The notes under the pieces: model-generated
Database searches by the model: none
What the model saw: only the letters and a program-made list of their open reading frames with translations
Told to the model about the DNA's origin: nothing
Translations under genes and position numbers: made by a program
Shown here: in pieces, positions 44,740 through 58,200 of the stretch
Layout of the letters: every line of letters begins with the position of its first letter
How positions within the stretch are numbered: position 1 is the first letter of the stretch
Source: Glossina fuscipes
Taxonomy: Eukaryota > Arthropoda > Insecta > Diptera > Glossinidae
DNA: 64,000 nucleotides
NCBI RefSeq assembly: GCF_014805625.2
Contig: NW_023998605.1
Span: forward strand, 38,506-102,505
Direction: 5' to 3'

Positions 44740-46110
44740 GAAAAAAAACCTAAAGGAAACCCCTTTTTTGTCATTCCGTAATATGTATAAATATTGATGT
44801 TTAATGATATGAAAGATCAATATTAAAGTTGAATTGGAATAAATAAGCTTGAAGCTTAGCCTTGAAGATAGATTCAATCCAGTCAATAGAGTTGTATTGC
44901 AATATTCGAACGACCAGAACCAGAACGAGAATTAAAGATAGATTTAGATATAAGTTCCTATAAATAATTTGTAAGTGGATTTCTTGAGACTTGTAAATGA
45001 AATCCGTGTTTTAACGTAAAAATCAGAATTCAGTAGCACGAACCTAATTAGAAACGAAGGCGAAAAAGATTAAGTAAGATTACTAAAGAAGATTTGCTTT
45101 ATACTGGTGTCAGAAGCGGAATTCTGAATTATAGCGAAAAGAATGGTGAGATTAGGAGATCTAACAGGGGGCAGCTCAAACAGGATCTGAGAGTAAACAA
45201 TGTAATGTCAACTGTAAGCGTAATAAAAAGGCAAAGCCGCAGCGTCGGCGTTGAGAAACAAGGAGAGGATACTTGCGTATTTGAATTCTACGGACATTTT
45301 TGTGGTATTTACCCAGGCAGGCTTATAGAGGAAGAGGATAGAACTGCGACCGGCGAGAGACAAGGGGCACGTATGTTGCCGCTACGATACGTCGAATTCA
45401 ACAAAGCGACAAAGTTGGGTTTGTCAATGCAAATTTCGCCAGAAAGAATCGCGCTTGATTACCCGCCAATAGTGAAGCAGGTGTCAAAATCAGTAATTCG
45501 TGCCGTGTCCACCATGAACGCCAGAACAAAAAACATAAATGTAATGTGTTAGCGGGTGGCTGCAGTTGTCGTTTTCCGAGCTATGATAGCGACAAACGCC
45601 GCAGTTAGGCAGAAATATAGAGGGAAGTCCTTAAGGGTTCTGGAATAGAAAAAAGGTCGTGGAGGATACATGTTTGAAGAACAAAAAGCTAAAGAAAATG
45701 TTGTCGTTTGCCGGGCTATGATAGAGACAAACGTAAACTTAGCGAAAGAAGGCATACGAAACACGCATCTGGCCGACGATGATCGAAATAAGCAGAAGGA
45801 CGGCCAAAGCGATATACAAAGAGAAATCAAATTTCAAATGTGAAGTTGATGGCCGGAAATGATCTGAAAGCCAGCTTTGTTGACGGAGACCTAATTCATC
45901 CTAAACCATCGTGTAGTAAATTAGCAATCTAACTGGGAAAGCCCATATAAAGTTATCACGGGGATAACTGACAGAGTCTATCGGATCCAGAACTGTACGA
46001 AGGGCAAAGCTATGGTTAAGGTGCCACACGTAAGGAGACTGATAGTTTTTAAAAATTACCCTTTTCGAGACGAACAAGGTTAAGTGGATAGTAATAAAAC
46101 GAAATTCCAT
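44740..46110 (+). mobile_element. Gypsy-like LTR retrotransposon remnant
   Basis: A primer-binding-site-like TGGTGTCAGAAGCGGA (45105-45120) resembles the complement of a tRNA-Leu 3' end as I recall it. A 5' LTR would lie upstream, but its start is not defined. Toward 45930-46090 the plus strand reads SNWESPYKVITGITDRVYRI, then KVPHVRRLIVF. This is the C-terminal GPY/F-type end of a gypsy integrase. Most of gag-pol is deleted between the two. Confidence 0.55.
45094..45552 (+). pseudogene. Unrecognised 152-aa frame after the PBS
   Basis: The open frame runs through the PBS, so its true start would be later (possibly Met in VNNVMSTVS). It is basic at first and then mixed, with no zinc knuckle or protease motif. 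By position it is gag-like material of the gypsy remnant. Two copies of a segment reading ttgtcgttttccgagctatg follow near 45570 and 45695. Confidence 0.35.
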
Positions 46111-47080
46111 ATCTGAGGATTCGTGTTTTCATGTTTTTGCTTTATCGGAACTGCTTATCACTTCACCTTATTTCAATTAAAAATTAGCAATTAATTTTGT
46201 TTTCAAAGCTTGCCCTCGATTGCTTATACTGCTGTTGACGCGCTCTTTTTGTATAAGTTGTAACGGCTGCTTACATAGAGTAGGAGAGGTTCCGGCGGTC
46301 GGCTTTGTCCCTGTTCTATTCCAAAAAAAAGTGTATCCATAATTACAGAGTTCCTTTAAGTAAAGTTTCTTCTCATAATTCTCAGCTGGCAACTACCGTC
46401 ATGTAGAAAGAGAGAATTATGAAAAAAGAACAAAGCCCGAAGTCCGTCTGCATAGCAAGATGGTAGTTTTCGGCAAGTTTTGTGCTGGTTTGAAGAAAAA
46501 GTAAAAGAGAAGATCAAAAAAAGCAATGTGCGATAAAAAGTGATAATGATCTTTCATTTCTTTAGTATTACGGATTTATGTACTTGCAAAGAAATAAAAT
46601 AATAAAAAAAAAGAATAGAGATTTAGAATTGTTTAAAATGTTCAATTAGTTAAATATACTTAAGTTATATAACTGAGTTACGTAAATATATTTATATATA
46701 TATATATATGTATACGTATGCAATAAGTTGCTTTATATCTAAACGTGACTGAATAATAAAACTAATAAACGCTATTAGTAAACACATATACACAGTACTT
46801 ATTGAACGGTACTAACGGACAACGAGACCCGCAGACAGATTTAGATTATTCTTGACTTAAAATTTTTTGTTGCTATAATATAAATATTTGGAAAAAAGCA
46901 GAAAGAAACAAAGTATGGGTGCAGCTGAGCTCAGTCAGGCAGCAAAAATCCAACTTCTAGTTATATACATCACAAAGTTTTGACTGCAAACATATATTTT
47001 ATAGATTTGTTATAGATGATTCCAGGCATAGTTTTCTTTATAAAATAAGATTTCACGCAAGCAATTTTGCTCTAAACTGT
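46111..47080. other. No gene recognised
   Basis: AT-rich, with an AT run near 46695. A short minus-strand frame at 46177-46392 has no known motif. The boundaries of the gypsy remnant's 3' LTR could not be found. Confidence 0.4.
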
Positions 47081-48990
47081 ATTATTATTGTTATTATTAT
47101 TATTGTTATTATAAATTTAGACTAATGAAATAAATTCTTAGACTAAAAAAAAGAAGACATTGAGCACTAGCAACACAGGCTATCGGCCCTAATTTAAATA
47201 AATGTACATTAGATAATGAGCTTAGTAGTATTAATAAATTAATATATTGAATTGATATCCTGTTCTGAAGCTGATTGTAGAATGTTCAAAGGGTTAATCG
47301 TTCCAAGTGCAATACTTCTAGCCAAGGAGAAGTTGAGGCAGTCGCAGAGAATGTGCTTTATAGTAAGAGTTTTTTCACAACTGCAGATTGAGGAGGAAGA
47401 CTTCTTCAGGATCCATTGGTGAGTTGCAATTGTATTACCAAGGCGAATTCTCGAAAATGTTTGGATCTTGGTTTTCTCAACATTTGTTGGATATAGAGGT
47501 GGAGTTAATTGAGGGTTAATGGAAGAGTAGTATTGATGATGGTATTGTAAATTTCCTTTCGCAATTTTCTCTTTAACTTTTCTTCCAATGTATCTTTGAA
47601 GATCCAACTTTTCCATGACATCATCCAAAATTAGAGGAGCAGAAGCAGAATACTTTGCCGCTCGATCACCCTGCTCATTTCCCAATAAACCGATGTGACT
47701 TCGTACCCTTAACATTGTAATTTTTCCGTCGGGTGTTGTAATTATATTCCTTACTTTGTTGATGGTGCTCCATCTCAAAGTCGAAGGATTCCGAATAGCT
47801 TGTAATACAGACAAACTGTCAATAACAATGACGGTTTTGGGCTTGTTTTTATGCGAAAGGTTCGCAGCGTGAATGATAGCTCTGGCTACGGTTGTGAAAG
47901 TTGAAGTACTTTCGGTAAATATGTGCTTGAGAATAATCTATCCTGTAGCATCTACCACGGCACGAGCAGGAGGCAGACCAGAAGATTTTGAGCCATCTGC
48001 GTATAAAAAATTCCAACCATTCCTTCAGCTATTAGTCAGATATTAGATTACTGAAGACATAATTTCGAGTATCTTCTTTCTTGTGCATAGACAGCGAGAT
48101 GTCAAAAGAGCAGTCTTTCAAAGGAGGTTTAACACCAAAAGAGTGGAAAATTTTTAAGGGAATGTTCAATTCCTTTGCGACGTACAAACAATAGTCAATT
48201 GCAGATGGTGACTTTTGAATTTTCTTCGCAATAATAATCTTTCGTACGTCAGCAACCAGAATAGATTTGTTTGAATTAAGAAGCTTGGGGACTATTTTAG
48301 CTTTTAACTCATAAAGTCTATTTTCTAAAGTTGGGAGACCAGTTTCAATTATAATATTATTTATGGGCGTCGTCCGAAAAGTATAACAACTTGCTCTGAC
48401 GGCTTGTTGATAGATCGGTTTAAGGATATTGATATTAAATTTGCAGCTATTGCCATGAATTATCAAAGCAGAATCAATATTTAACACAAGCATTTCGCTA
48501 GGATAAGCAATAGGGCTAATATGCGCATGGCTTCTCCAAGCAACGTGTTGCATGAAATTCACCCTTGTTGAAATAGAATTTTTCTCTTGCATTGCATATC
48601 AGCTTTTGATAAATTTTTTTAAATTTTTGTATAGAAATTTTAACCCTTGAGGGGTTTGTCCATGCGGAGATCTCTCGTCCAATAGATTCTAGGATGTTGA
48701 TTGCCTTCGTACTATCTTTTTCTTTTGTAAAAATGTATACATCATCCGCGTAGAGACAATGTTCGATTCTCGGTACACGGCGAGGAATTTTGTTAATTTC
48801 GTTGAAAGCGGTCTGGAAAAGCGTGACAGAAAGAGGAGCGGAAAGGAATCAGAGAGATGATTGTTGATTCTAACTTTAAACAGCCGATGCGACATGAATA
48901 ATTTGATCTAGTTAAATAATTTGCGTCCAACATTCCGTCATTTTAAGTGTCTTAAAATAACATGAAGATCAACTCTGTCAAATGCTAAAG
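47081..48990 (-). mobile_element. I-clade LINE family I, truncated copy
   Basis: Nucleotide similarity to the full copy at 55138-60754 extends from a TAA/TTATTG-type tail through RNase H and RT to about 48990, where the 5' truncation occurs. It carries internal deletions of about 110 bp near 48605 and a rearrangement near 48025. RNase H-tail frames at 47239-47814 (SHIGLLGNEQGDRAAKY) and RT-connection frames at 48032-48592 are readable. The catalytic DRAAK is kept; other frames are broken. Confidence 0.88.
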
Positions 48991-49339
48991 TTTCTAGATG
49001 AACAACTAGGAACATTGAAGTTTACCTCCCAGCGAATCAATAGTAACATTTATTAGCTTAGCTTAGAAAGAAAGACCAAGCATAAAATTTACCTTTTTTT
49101 CATGAATGCAAGGCCAGCAAAAGCGGCTTATTTCCATAAGAAGGCAATGGGAGAAGCCTTTTCCAACCCAAATTCCTCAGGACTAAAAGCAGAAATTGTT
49201 GTGGAATTGACTCTATTGAATAAACCTGGCATCTATGAGAAGGACACCGTAGAACTGAGCCGTTTTCAAGTGTTGGCCTCAAAAAGCTCACATATAGCCG
49301 TTTTTAAACATATGGGTCGTCAAACTGTCTAGAACACCA
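48991..49339. other. Spacer between LINE copies
   Basis: Short frames on both strands (49102-49332 plus, 49100-49291 minus) without recognised motifs. Parts may be LINE debris. Confidence 0.35.
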
Positions 49340-50310
49340 TTTAATAAAGGCAAGAACAGGCGTAGCTAAATAAGTAGTTTAAAATGGAATATTTGATCAA
49401 AAAATACCCCTAAATCAATAAATGAGTCCCCATTTTCAAAACTATTCGAATTAATGGAATACTCATATAAGTTGTCTAGATCGGGCAGAAGAAAATGGGA
49501 GTGAGATTCTATATTAAATGAGGAAAGCAATTTCATAACATTAGCGTAAATCAGGACATGGTTAAACCTAATCATCGAAGGTCATTGATGTACAGGGTAA
49601 ATAGAAAGAAGCCTAATGTGCAGAATAAATAGAAAGGGACCTAAGTGGCTACCGTGGGAGACACCTGACACTATGAGGAGTTGATCAAAGGTGGTGTGGT
49701 TAAACAAAAATTTAAACGATTCGTTATAAAAAGAAAAGCTTCTCCGTTTATATAAGTATGAAGAAAACCCAAGGTCTAGAGTTTAAATATCAACGATTTT
49801 TGGTTAACTAAATCGAAACCTTTACTATAATGTGTATATACAACATCAATACGAAAGCCACTAGAAAAAGCCTTGAAAATATGACAACTAAGCTGTAAAG
49901 AGTTTGTAACGGCTAATTTTTTTTAAGAATCCTTGCTGATATGGTGGCATAGAAGACTTGATAGCGAAAGCTAATTGTCGGATAACAATTCGTTCAAACA
50001 GCTTGGGCAAAACACTCAACCTGGCAATGTCTGTGTAGTTCTCGGCTGGACAATTCCTTACACTTTTATGAATACGTATAAAAAAGCTGCTCTTCCAACG
50101 CAAAGGGAAAATCTCTGCTTTCAGAGGAAGATTAAACATCTTTCATCAGAGCACGATTTCAGTACACATGATGGAATGGAGATAAAAAGAAATTGTGAAA
50201 CAAAAGTTTTGCTACAAAATAGGTGTTGGACGCGAATGAGCGTGAAGTCATCAATGACAGAAGGCATTTGAATGAAGCTGCGGCGATCATGCGCGTAAAC
50301 TTTTAGCATG
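49340..50310 (-). pseudogene. LINE family A RT fragment
   Basis: The minus frames read IARLSVLPKLFERIVIRQL and PPYQQGFLKK (49888-50139), then IYANVMKLLSSF at 49366-49575, where the catalytic YADD reads YANV. The order and sequence follow the family A RT. The 3' and 5' parts are missing. Confidence 0.85.
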
Positions 50311-50880
50311 GAATACGCCTAAATTTTCTTCTGCTAGATTTTTGAGTTCATAAAGCTTAATCCATTCTTAGCCACACATTTCAGATTCGCTGTTTTGCGA
50401 TGGAAAGGCGTTGTGAAAACAAAACCCAGATTACAATATCTTTCGTGAAAACAAAACGTATAGAAATTGTAACAAAAATCGCAACAATTATAAACTCCTG
50501 GAATTATTTGATATGCGCATTGCGCGAAAATATCAAATCATAATAACTTATGTAAATTGTAAAGAGATTCAACAAAACTGCTTGGGATTTTTCCGGATTT
50601 TTCCGCCATCTGGAAGCTTTGTTTATTTCTTCATTTCTTATTCCGACAATTGCTAGTGCTCGACGGTTATTATCCCATCCGGAATTTATTTTTGAGGACT
50701 TGAAATGGGTGAGACTGCTTGTTGTCAAAGGTAAAATTATTCTTGAACATAAAAAAATCGAAGAGAAGAGGAGGTTTTTATTATACGTTACCCATCGAAT
50801 TTTCAAATAAATACAGATAAATCAAATATATAATATTTTTTTATACGCATGCATTTGCTTTTATTTTGAATTGTTGTTAA
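50311..50880. other. No gene recognised
   Basis: A 100-aa minus frame at 50504-50806 has no known motif. The region precedes a possible small exon. Confidence 0.35.
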
Positions 50881-50882
50881 AG

Positions 50883-50929
50883 TCCCTGGTAGTTCACCGA
50901 TAATGCCCACCGTCGAGGAAACATCATCG
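50883..50929 (+). other. Possible small internal exon
   Basis: A T-rich tract ending GTTAAAG (50882), 47 bp that read PGSSPIMPTVEETSS in one frame, and then a consensus donor GGTAAGT at 50930. This could be a real exon of a gene extending outside the recognised features, but neither neighbouring exon is visible. It is weak on its own. Confidence 0.2.
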
Positions 50930-50997
50930 GTAAGTCACTTAATTTTATTTTTCCCTCTCATTATAAATAAATTAAGATATTTGAAAAATTAATTTAG

Positions 50998-51101
50998 CAT
51001 TAACACAAAGGGAAAAGATCCCCCCTCTTTATTATGTTTATTAANNNNNNNNNNCATTAACACAAAGGGAAAAGATCCCCCCTCTTTATTATGTTTATTA
51101 A
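50998..51101. other. Assembly gap (10 N) with identical 47-bp flanks
   Basis: Ten N at 51045-51054. The 47 bases before the gap (50998-51044) and after it (51055-51101) are identical, beginning cattaacacaaagggaaaag. This is best explained as two contig ends overlapping by 47 bp that were not merged. Confidence 0.9.
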
Positions 51102-52253
51102 AATATAAGAACCCATCTTTACATATGAAATTAAGTTTGGTTAATGCATTTAAACTTTAATTGACATGGAAAAAAAAAAACAAAATATAAATTCCTTTTT
51201 TTGTATTTAATTGTATCATGCCACATTGGACTATTATCAATAGAATTGATTTCTGTAAATTATTCCAGATAGTCAAGTGTCGCTTTGAATCGTAGATTTC
51301 ATAACAAAAGTTAACACAAACTATTACGAGTAATTATTGCGATCTATTTGCAATATGGAAAATAAACGCATTCTTCCATCGTCACTGACGTCATAATTCA
51401 TAGCTGTTGCTTTGAATAAGCGTGAATTTATATTTGTCACTTCGTTCGATATATGCATGTAAGGATGTTGATCTTATTACTACAACGGCTCTCTGTAAAG
51501 AAAAAACCTAAAGGAAGTGCATGATAAATAACAATCTAGAAATAACAAAGATAATGAAGACTGTTTGAACAACATTATAACCGTTAACTTAAACAGTTGA
51601 ATTATACGAGGAATAAATCATTACACAACTTCCTCTAACATCAGCGTTATATAAACGAAAGTACGGTAATACGTAAATACATCATATATAAAATAGCTTT
51701 GATGTGTATAATGTATGCTATCAATAGTGGCGGTGAAAACATGTGCGTTGTTACTAGCATCGTCATACATAAACTTAACGAGTATTCGAAAGAATTGCTG
51801 TTTATGCTGTTATTTAATTTTTAATGTTGACTTTTGGAAGTTCCTCGAGTTACAACATATATTTTTAATAGTGTTCTTGCTACCTCTGTGCAGCAGCGGA
51901 AAATAGGTAAGTCTGAAATAAAAATTATTGTATTATAATTTATATATTTTCGAAGGTTTGATGCATTTGATAATTGACGTTTTCTAAATTAACGATTCCG
52001 TTATGTATGCTATATATCGTATTGTAGTATTATATAACTTATCCCTACGTGCGTCATTATTATCTCATTAAAAAGGTAATTCCGAAAGTTCAGAATACCT
52101 TTCATTTTTTTTTAATATCTCTTTTATATAAAACGAGAAAAAATACGAGACCTAATTTCTTTTTACGCCACACAATAAGTTTTTTTTGTAATGTTTTTAT
52201 TGTAACAAAATTGTAACAATGAATTAGAGTTTTCTTTATTTGGAGGAAAGCAG

Positions 52254-52340
52254 CTTAAGAGTCGTTGGACCCAACTTCAAAGATTCGCATAGAAAATCAT
52301 GGGCCGATGGAGACCATAGGCAGGGTAGGCAGGGTATGAA
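52254..52340 (+). repeat. Direct repeat, copy 1
   Basis: gttggacccaacttc and the following catgggccgatggagacc and ggcagggtaggcagg recur, with changes, at 52845-52930 as gggcccaacttcg, cttggggcgaaagagac and gtagggcagg. The two copies are about 590 bp apart. Confidence 0.6.
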
Positions 52341-52844
52341 ATGATGGAGCCTAGGAACAACTAAGGCCCAGATTGAATAGTCACGCATAAGCTTTACACA
52401 GTTAAATGTGACGTTATGTTACACTACCGTTGGAACAAAAGGCAACAAAGATCGACTTCCTCGACTAACTTTGCCTTCCGCGATACCCTTTTACAAGAAA
52501 ATTACTGATGCCTAAATTCATTACAACTTTTTTAGTCCGTTAATCCTTTTTTCCACTAAATTTTCTGCCAATTGTTGTTAACTTTTTCAGTACTCGCCAA
52601 CAGCATGACACAGGTAACGCTCCATGATTGTGTACTTGGTTTTCCATTCTTCCAGAATTTGGTTTCTTAAAAATTGCCTAATCTTTATGGAAGCTCAAAT
52701 CATCAAATTATCGTAATTATATGTTTTCAGGCCGTCAATAATAGCAACATCTTATTAGCATTTTTATTTATATTGTTTCAGATTACATTTTTGTATCACT
52801 CTGAGGTACACAGGATTCTTTCCTTATTTCAGTAAAGTTAGATG

Positions 52845-52930
52845 TAGGGGTCATCGGGCCCAACTTCGTGCTTCTCCATACAAAATCTTGGGGCGAAAGA
52901 GACAACAGGTAGGGCAGGATATAGACCAGC
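52845..52930 (+). repeat. Direct repeat, copy 2
   Basis: The divergent second copy of the segment at 52254-52340. No terminal structure or coding potential is seen in either copy. Confidence 0.6.
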
Positions 52931-53365
52931 CCAGGACATAAGATCATTTCATGTGACAAGCAAGGTTCGTCCGTCTATTTGTCTTGATAGATGGTTTAGC
53001 ACATGTATGTATTTCTTCAGAGTAACCGTCCATGGAGCCTTCGGGATAAAGATTGGAACTGCCCATTACTATCGAACTACCTGACTTTTCAATGAAACGT
53101 GCGTCTATCCGCTTGCAGCTTTCAACCTTTTGACCTTTTGGACATATACAGTTTTTGTTACACAGAAGATACAATATCGCATCCAAACATATATGCTACA
53201 AATTCTCCAAATAACAGGAATTCGAACAGAGCTGCGAAGAATCTGCGGTTACGCCTAGCTGCGATAAGCAACAAATGAACAATTTTTTAATCAACATCAC
53301 TTCAGCCACGTTTGGTGAACATTACTTATGAAGATTCATCAAATGGCTGAAACAGGCGACCAGGC

Positions 53366-53450
53366 GGTTATAATAACTATTAAGTCTTTAGCATCTTAAG
53401 TTTTCCAGACGCATATCGGTTAAAATAACTATTAAGTTTTTAGTCTGAGG
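53366..53450 (+). repeat. Short tandem duplication
   Basis: ggttataataactattaagt (from about 53368) recurs as ggttaaaataactattaagt about 50-55 bp later, both followed by ctttag or tttttag. Confidence 0.6.
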
Positions 53451-55137
53451 CTCTCGCCTTCTTAATATTTACTTCTAACAATATGTTAACGGATGCGCAG
53501 GAGTAATTATGATGGCAAAATTATGGAGAAATGTTGCAAGTAAAACTTATTGAGGTAGACTATCCGTAGATGTGCAGAAGGCCTTCTTAACTTAACAAAC
53601 TTCTTCCAACTCCAATACATTTGCTGTTTACATCCTATTTGGAAAACAGAAGTTTCTGTTTTATAGTTGGAAATGATAGGTGCAATATATACATAAATGA
53701 AAGAAGATTAGGAAAGAAGTATTTTAGACCCAATACTCTACACAATTTTTACTTCAGATTGTTCGACCAGTTATAAAAGTTTAACTGCGACGCACGGACA
53801 CAGCAATACCATTTTCATTTAGTGACCCCATTAATAATTTCTACGGGCTACAAATTTATCTCAATAAAATTTTGCTTTAGAGAAACGAATAGAATGTTAT
53901 AATAAACTCTGCAAAGACTACGTATATAATAGGCTTGTACCTTCACGCTAAATAAGATTTTTTATCCTTCACTTTATTTGAATTTCAATAATATGTCTTT
54001 AACTGTGTCAACTTACATATTGACCAAAGCTTAAGACGGTATAATTATATAAAAGCTAAACGTTAGCAACTAGAATTAAAAATCAGAATACTCTATTGGC
54101 TAATTCGTGCAAGATCTCTTAATTGCAATCTTTATCTAAGAAATAAATGAATTGTGTAGAAGAGTATTCTTCGATCTACTTGGACGTGCACTATACAACA
54201 AAACATGATGACCTGGATTTTTCTGGGTCTAATAGGAAGATTGAAAAAGCATCGTATACGCGATCTTGCAATCTGAAATTAACTTACTCTTGTTTCTAAT
54301 TAATTTTCTAAGTTTAGGTAATTTCTTTTTGTTTACGCAAACATGGTATCTACTATTTGTGCCTGTTGTTGTTGCTTCCGTTGGCGCACAATAATTTCTG
54401 TTATATTCCAAACTTTGCTGTTTTTGTGGATGAATCACAAATATATATATGTACATACGAAATAACACAGAGATATTTTCTAGAATATACTACTTTTGTA
54501 GGTATCTTCGAAACAACACGCCAAAAATGTTTCATGAACAAACGTGATTTTATTATAGACAGTCTGCCCAAAATTTTCATAGAATATAATAATTATAGTA
54601 CAGAAACGCAGTATTGACGATAATCCAAGGACGATCTTTTCGAAATATACGTACAATACGAAATATACGTAGCAGAAAAAGCAGGTGGCCTGAAGATAAT
54701 TTTTAATTAAATTTGAGAAAATTATGGAAATGACAAAGGATTAGTGTACTACGATCGATGACTGCAACGAATTTAGTCGCCAGTTAAAGTTAAGGACCTT
54801 ATTGTGAGAAATTCCGAAATATTAGCCGCGACAGCGTGCCGATTTAGAGCGAGAGATAAACACCAATTGAAATTGGGCAAGTTAGGGATAAGACCGAGTC
54901 TTTTAATATTTTAAGTTCATTTATTTGTTTATCGTGATTACGTTATAATAATCTTTTCTATTGCGCAACAAATGCTTTCTTTCTCGATTGCCATCAATAC
55001 TTAAAATCACTGCCTTATTCGTTTTTCGCGCTTGTTGGCAACGTTCTTGTCTGATTTTCTTTTTGGCAAACCAAAGCATTTGGGGAGAGAGAATGTAAGT
55101 TCTTGGAAAGTGTAAACTAAAGAAGTGCAATTTTGTA

Positions 55138-55160
55138 TTATTATTATTATTATTATTATT
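55138..55160 (-). repeat. (TAA)n 3' tail of family I
   Basis: ttattattatt repeat on the plus strand, i.e. TAA units on the element strand, directly next to the TSD. Confidence 0.9.
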
Positions 55161-55255
55161 TTAATTTTAGACTAATGAATTGAATTCTTAGACTAAAAAA
55201 AAGACATTGAGCACTAGCAACACAGGCTATCGGCTCTAATTTAAATAAATGGATA

Positions 55256-58200
55256 TTAGATAATAAGCTTAGTAGTATTAATAAAGTAAAATATTGAATT
55301 GATATTCTGTTCTGAAGCTGATTGTAGAATGTTCAAAGGGTTAATCGTTCCAAGTGCAATACTTCTAGCCAAGGAGAAGTTGAGGCAGTCGCAGAGAATG
55401 TGCTTTATAGTAAGAGTTTTTTCACAACTGCAGATTGAGGAGGAAGACTTCTTCAGGATCCATTGGTGAGTTGCAATTGTATGACCAAGGCGAATTCTCG
55501 AAAATGTTTGGATCTTGGTTTTCTCAACATTTGTTGGATATAGAGGTGGAGTTAATTGAGGGTTAATGCAAGAGTAGTGTTGATGATGGTTTTATAAATT
55601 TCCTTCTGCAATTTTCTCTTTAACTTTTCTTCCGATGTATCTTTGAAGATCCAACTTTTCCATGACATCATCCATAATTAGAGGAGCAGAAGCAGCATAC
55701 TTTGCCGCTCGATCAGCCTGCTCATTTCCCAGTAAACCGATGTGACTTGGTATCCATAACATTTTAATTTTTCCGTCGGGTGTAGTAATTATATTCCTTA
55801 ATTTGTTGATGGTGCTCCATCTTGAAGTCGAAGGGTTCCGGGTAGCTTGTAATACAGACAAACTGTCAGTAACAATGATGGTTTTGAGTTTGTTTTTATG
55901 GGCAAGGTTGGCAGCTTGAAGGATAGCTCTGGCTTCGGTTATGAAAGTTGAAGTGCTTTCGTGAAATATGTGGTTGAGAAGAACCCATCCTGTAGCATCT
56001 ACCACCGCACAAGCAGAAGGCAGACCAGAAGATTTTGAGCCGTCTGTGTACAAAAGATTCCAACCAGTGTTGTCCAATACTTGGGTTTTCTCAGCTATTA
56101 GATTCCTGAAGACGTAATTTGGAGTATCTTCTTTCTTGTGCATAGACAGTGAGATGTCAAAAGAGCAGTCTTTCAAAATCCAGGGAGGTTTAACACCAAA
56201 AGAGCGGGAAATTTTTAAGGGAATGTTCAATTCCTTTGCGATGCACCAACAATTGTCAATTGCAGATGGTGACTTTGGAATTTTTTTCGCAATAATAATC
56301 TTTCTTACGTCATCACCGAGAATGGATTTGTTTGAATTAAGATGCTTAGGGACTATTTTAGCTTTTAACTCATACAGTCTACTTTCTGAAGTTAGGAGAC
56401 CAGTTTCAATTATAACATTATTTATGGGCGTCGTCCGAAAAGCATAACAACTTGCTCTAACGGCTTGGTGATAGACCGGTTTAAGGATGTTGATATTAGA
56501 TTTGCAGCTATTGCCATAAATTATCAAAGCATAGTCAATCTTGCTTAACACAAGCATTTTCGTAAGATAAGCAATAGTGTTAATATGCGCATGGCTTCTC
56601 CAAGCAACGTACTGTATGAAATTTACCCTTGTTAAAAGGGAGTTTTTTAACCGAAGGCAGTGTGCTTTCCAACGATAATTGTTTGAAAACGTGAGCCCGA
56701 GAACATGGAGCGTCTGCACATTTAGTACTGGTAAGTCGTTAATATGCATCAGTAAGTTTCCTGCATCGCACGTTTGTTTTCGACAAATGTGCATTTTTTT
56801 TGATTTTTGTATAGAGATTATAGCTCCTGACGAGTTTGCCCATGTGGAGATCTCACATGCAATAGATTCGAGGATGTTGATTGCTTTCGTGTTGTCTTTT
56901 CCTTTTGTAAAAATGTATACATCGTCCGCGTAGAGACAATGTTCCACTCTTGGTACACGGCAAAGAATTTCGCTAATTTCTTTGAAAGCGATCTGGAAAA
57001 GCGTGACAGAGAGAGGAGATCCTTGCGGAATGCCATTCTCTAGCGGAAAGGAATCAGAAAGATGATTGTTGATTCTAACTTTGAACCGCCGATGCGACAT
57101 GAATGATTTGATGTAGTTGAAGAATTTGGGTCCAACATTCCATGATTTCGAGAGTCTTAAGATAACATGAAGACCAACTCTGTCAAATGCTTTTTCGAAA
57201 TCAATTGAGAGAATTGTTGTTCGGAAATTGCTTTGCTTGTGAAATAATCAATATGTAACAGAGCGTCGATGCATCCTCTACCCCGCTTGAAACCAACTTG
57301 TTGCTTTGTTATCAGGTTCTTGGATTCAAGAAACCAAGATAATCTAGATGCCATAATCTTCTCTAAAACCTTAGAGAGGCAAGATAAAAGAGAAATTGGG
57401 CGATAATCAGATGCGATGGAGACATTTTTTGACTTTGGAATTGGAACAACTGTTGCCAGTTTCCACATGTAGGGTGTATGGCCAGTCATAAATACCGTAT
57501 TATATAGATCCAGTAATTTCTTTTTACTAGACTTAGACATAGCACTGATCATTTGGTATGAGATGCGGTCTAGACCAGGTGTCTTCCCCTTCAAATTGGA
57601 GAGACAACTTCCAAGTTCTGAGGTAGATAAGCAATTTTCCAGGAACATGGCATATCTATCGATATTATTTGAAGGAGATATTGGAGTCCTTTTATTTTCA
57701 ATAAAAGGACTGGTGAAGTTGCTGTCAGAGGAATATTCGCACCACACTTTTCCAAAGTAATTAGAAATCTCATCTGCGTCAGTTAAAGTTCCATTGGGAG
57801 TGCAGATGGCAGAAATTTGGTTCAGGTTTGAAGTCCCATTGAATCTGTTGATTTTGTTGCAGACAACTTTCATTGATGTATTTCTGTGAATTCGTCTCGA
57901 GAAAAGTTCGAAACTGTGTGCCTTTGATTTCCGTAATTCCTTCCTGAATAGACCATTGGCCTTTTTATATAATAACAAGTGATTCTGATCAGGACATCTC
58001 TTAAAGCGGTGCCATAGATCCATTTTATTTTTCCTCAAAAACGAAAGCGTGTTCCACCATGGAATCCTAGCTCGTTTAAAAGAGGTGTTGGATTGAGGAA
58101 TAGAAAGATGAGTAGCCGTGCGAATCGCTTTAGACATAATAGCAGCATCATGGTTGCAATTCCCGTTAAATGGCTTTGAATTCAAAAATGACTCCACCTG

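Larger units (their letters stand above)
51102..55126. other. Gene-poor AT-rich region
   Basis: No protein family is recognised in about 4 kb. The frames at 51715-51906, 52944-53186, 54229-54468, 54357-54617 and 54921-55130 lack motifs. Direct repeats are noted separately at 52.26/52.85 kb and 53.36/53.42 kb. Confidence 0.4.
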
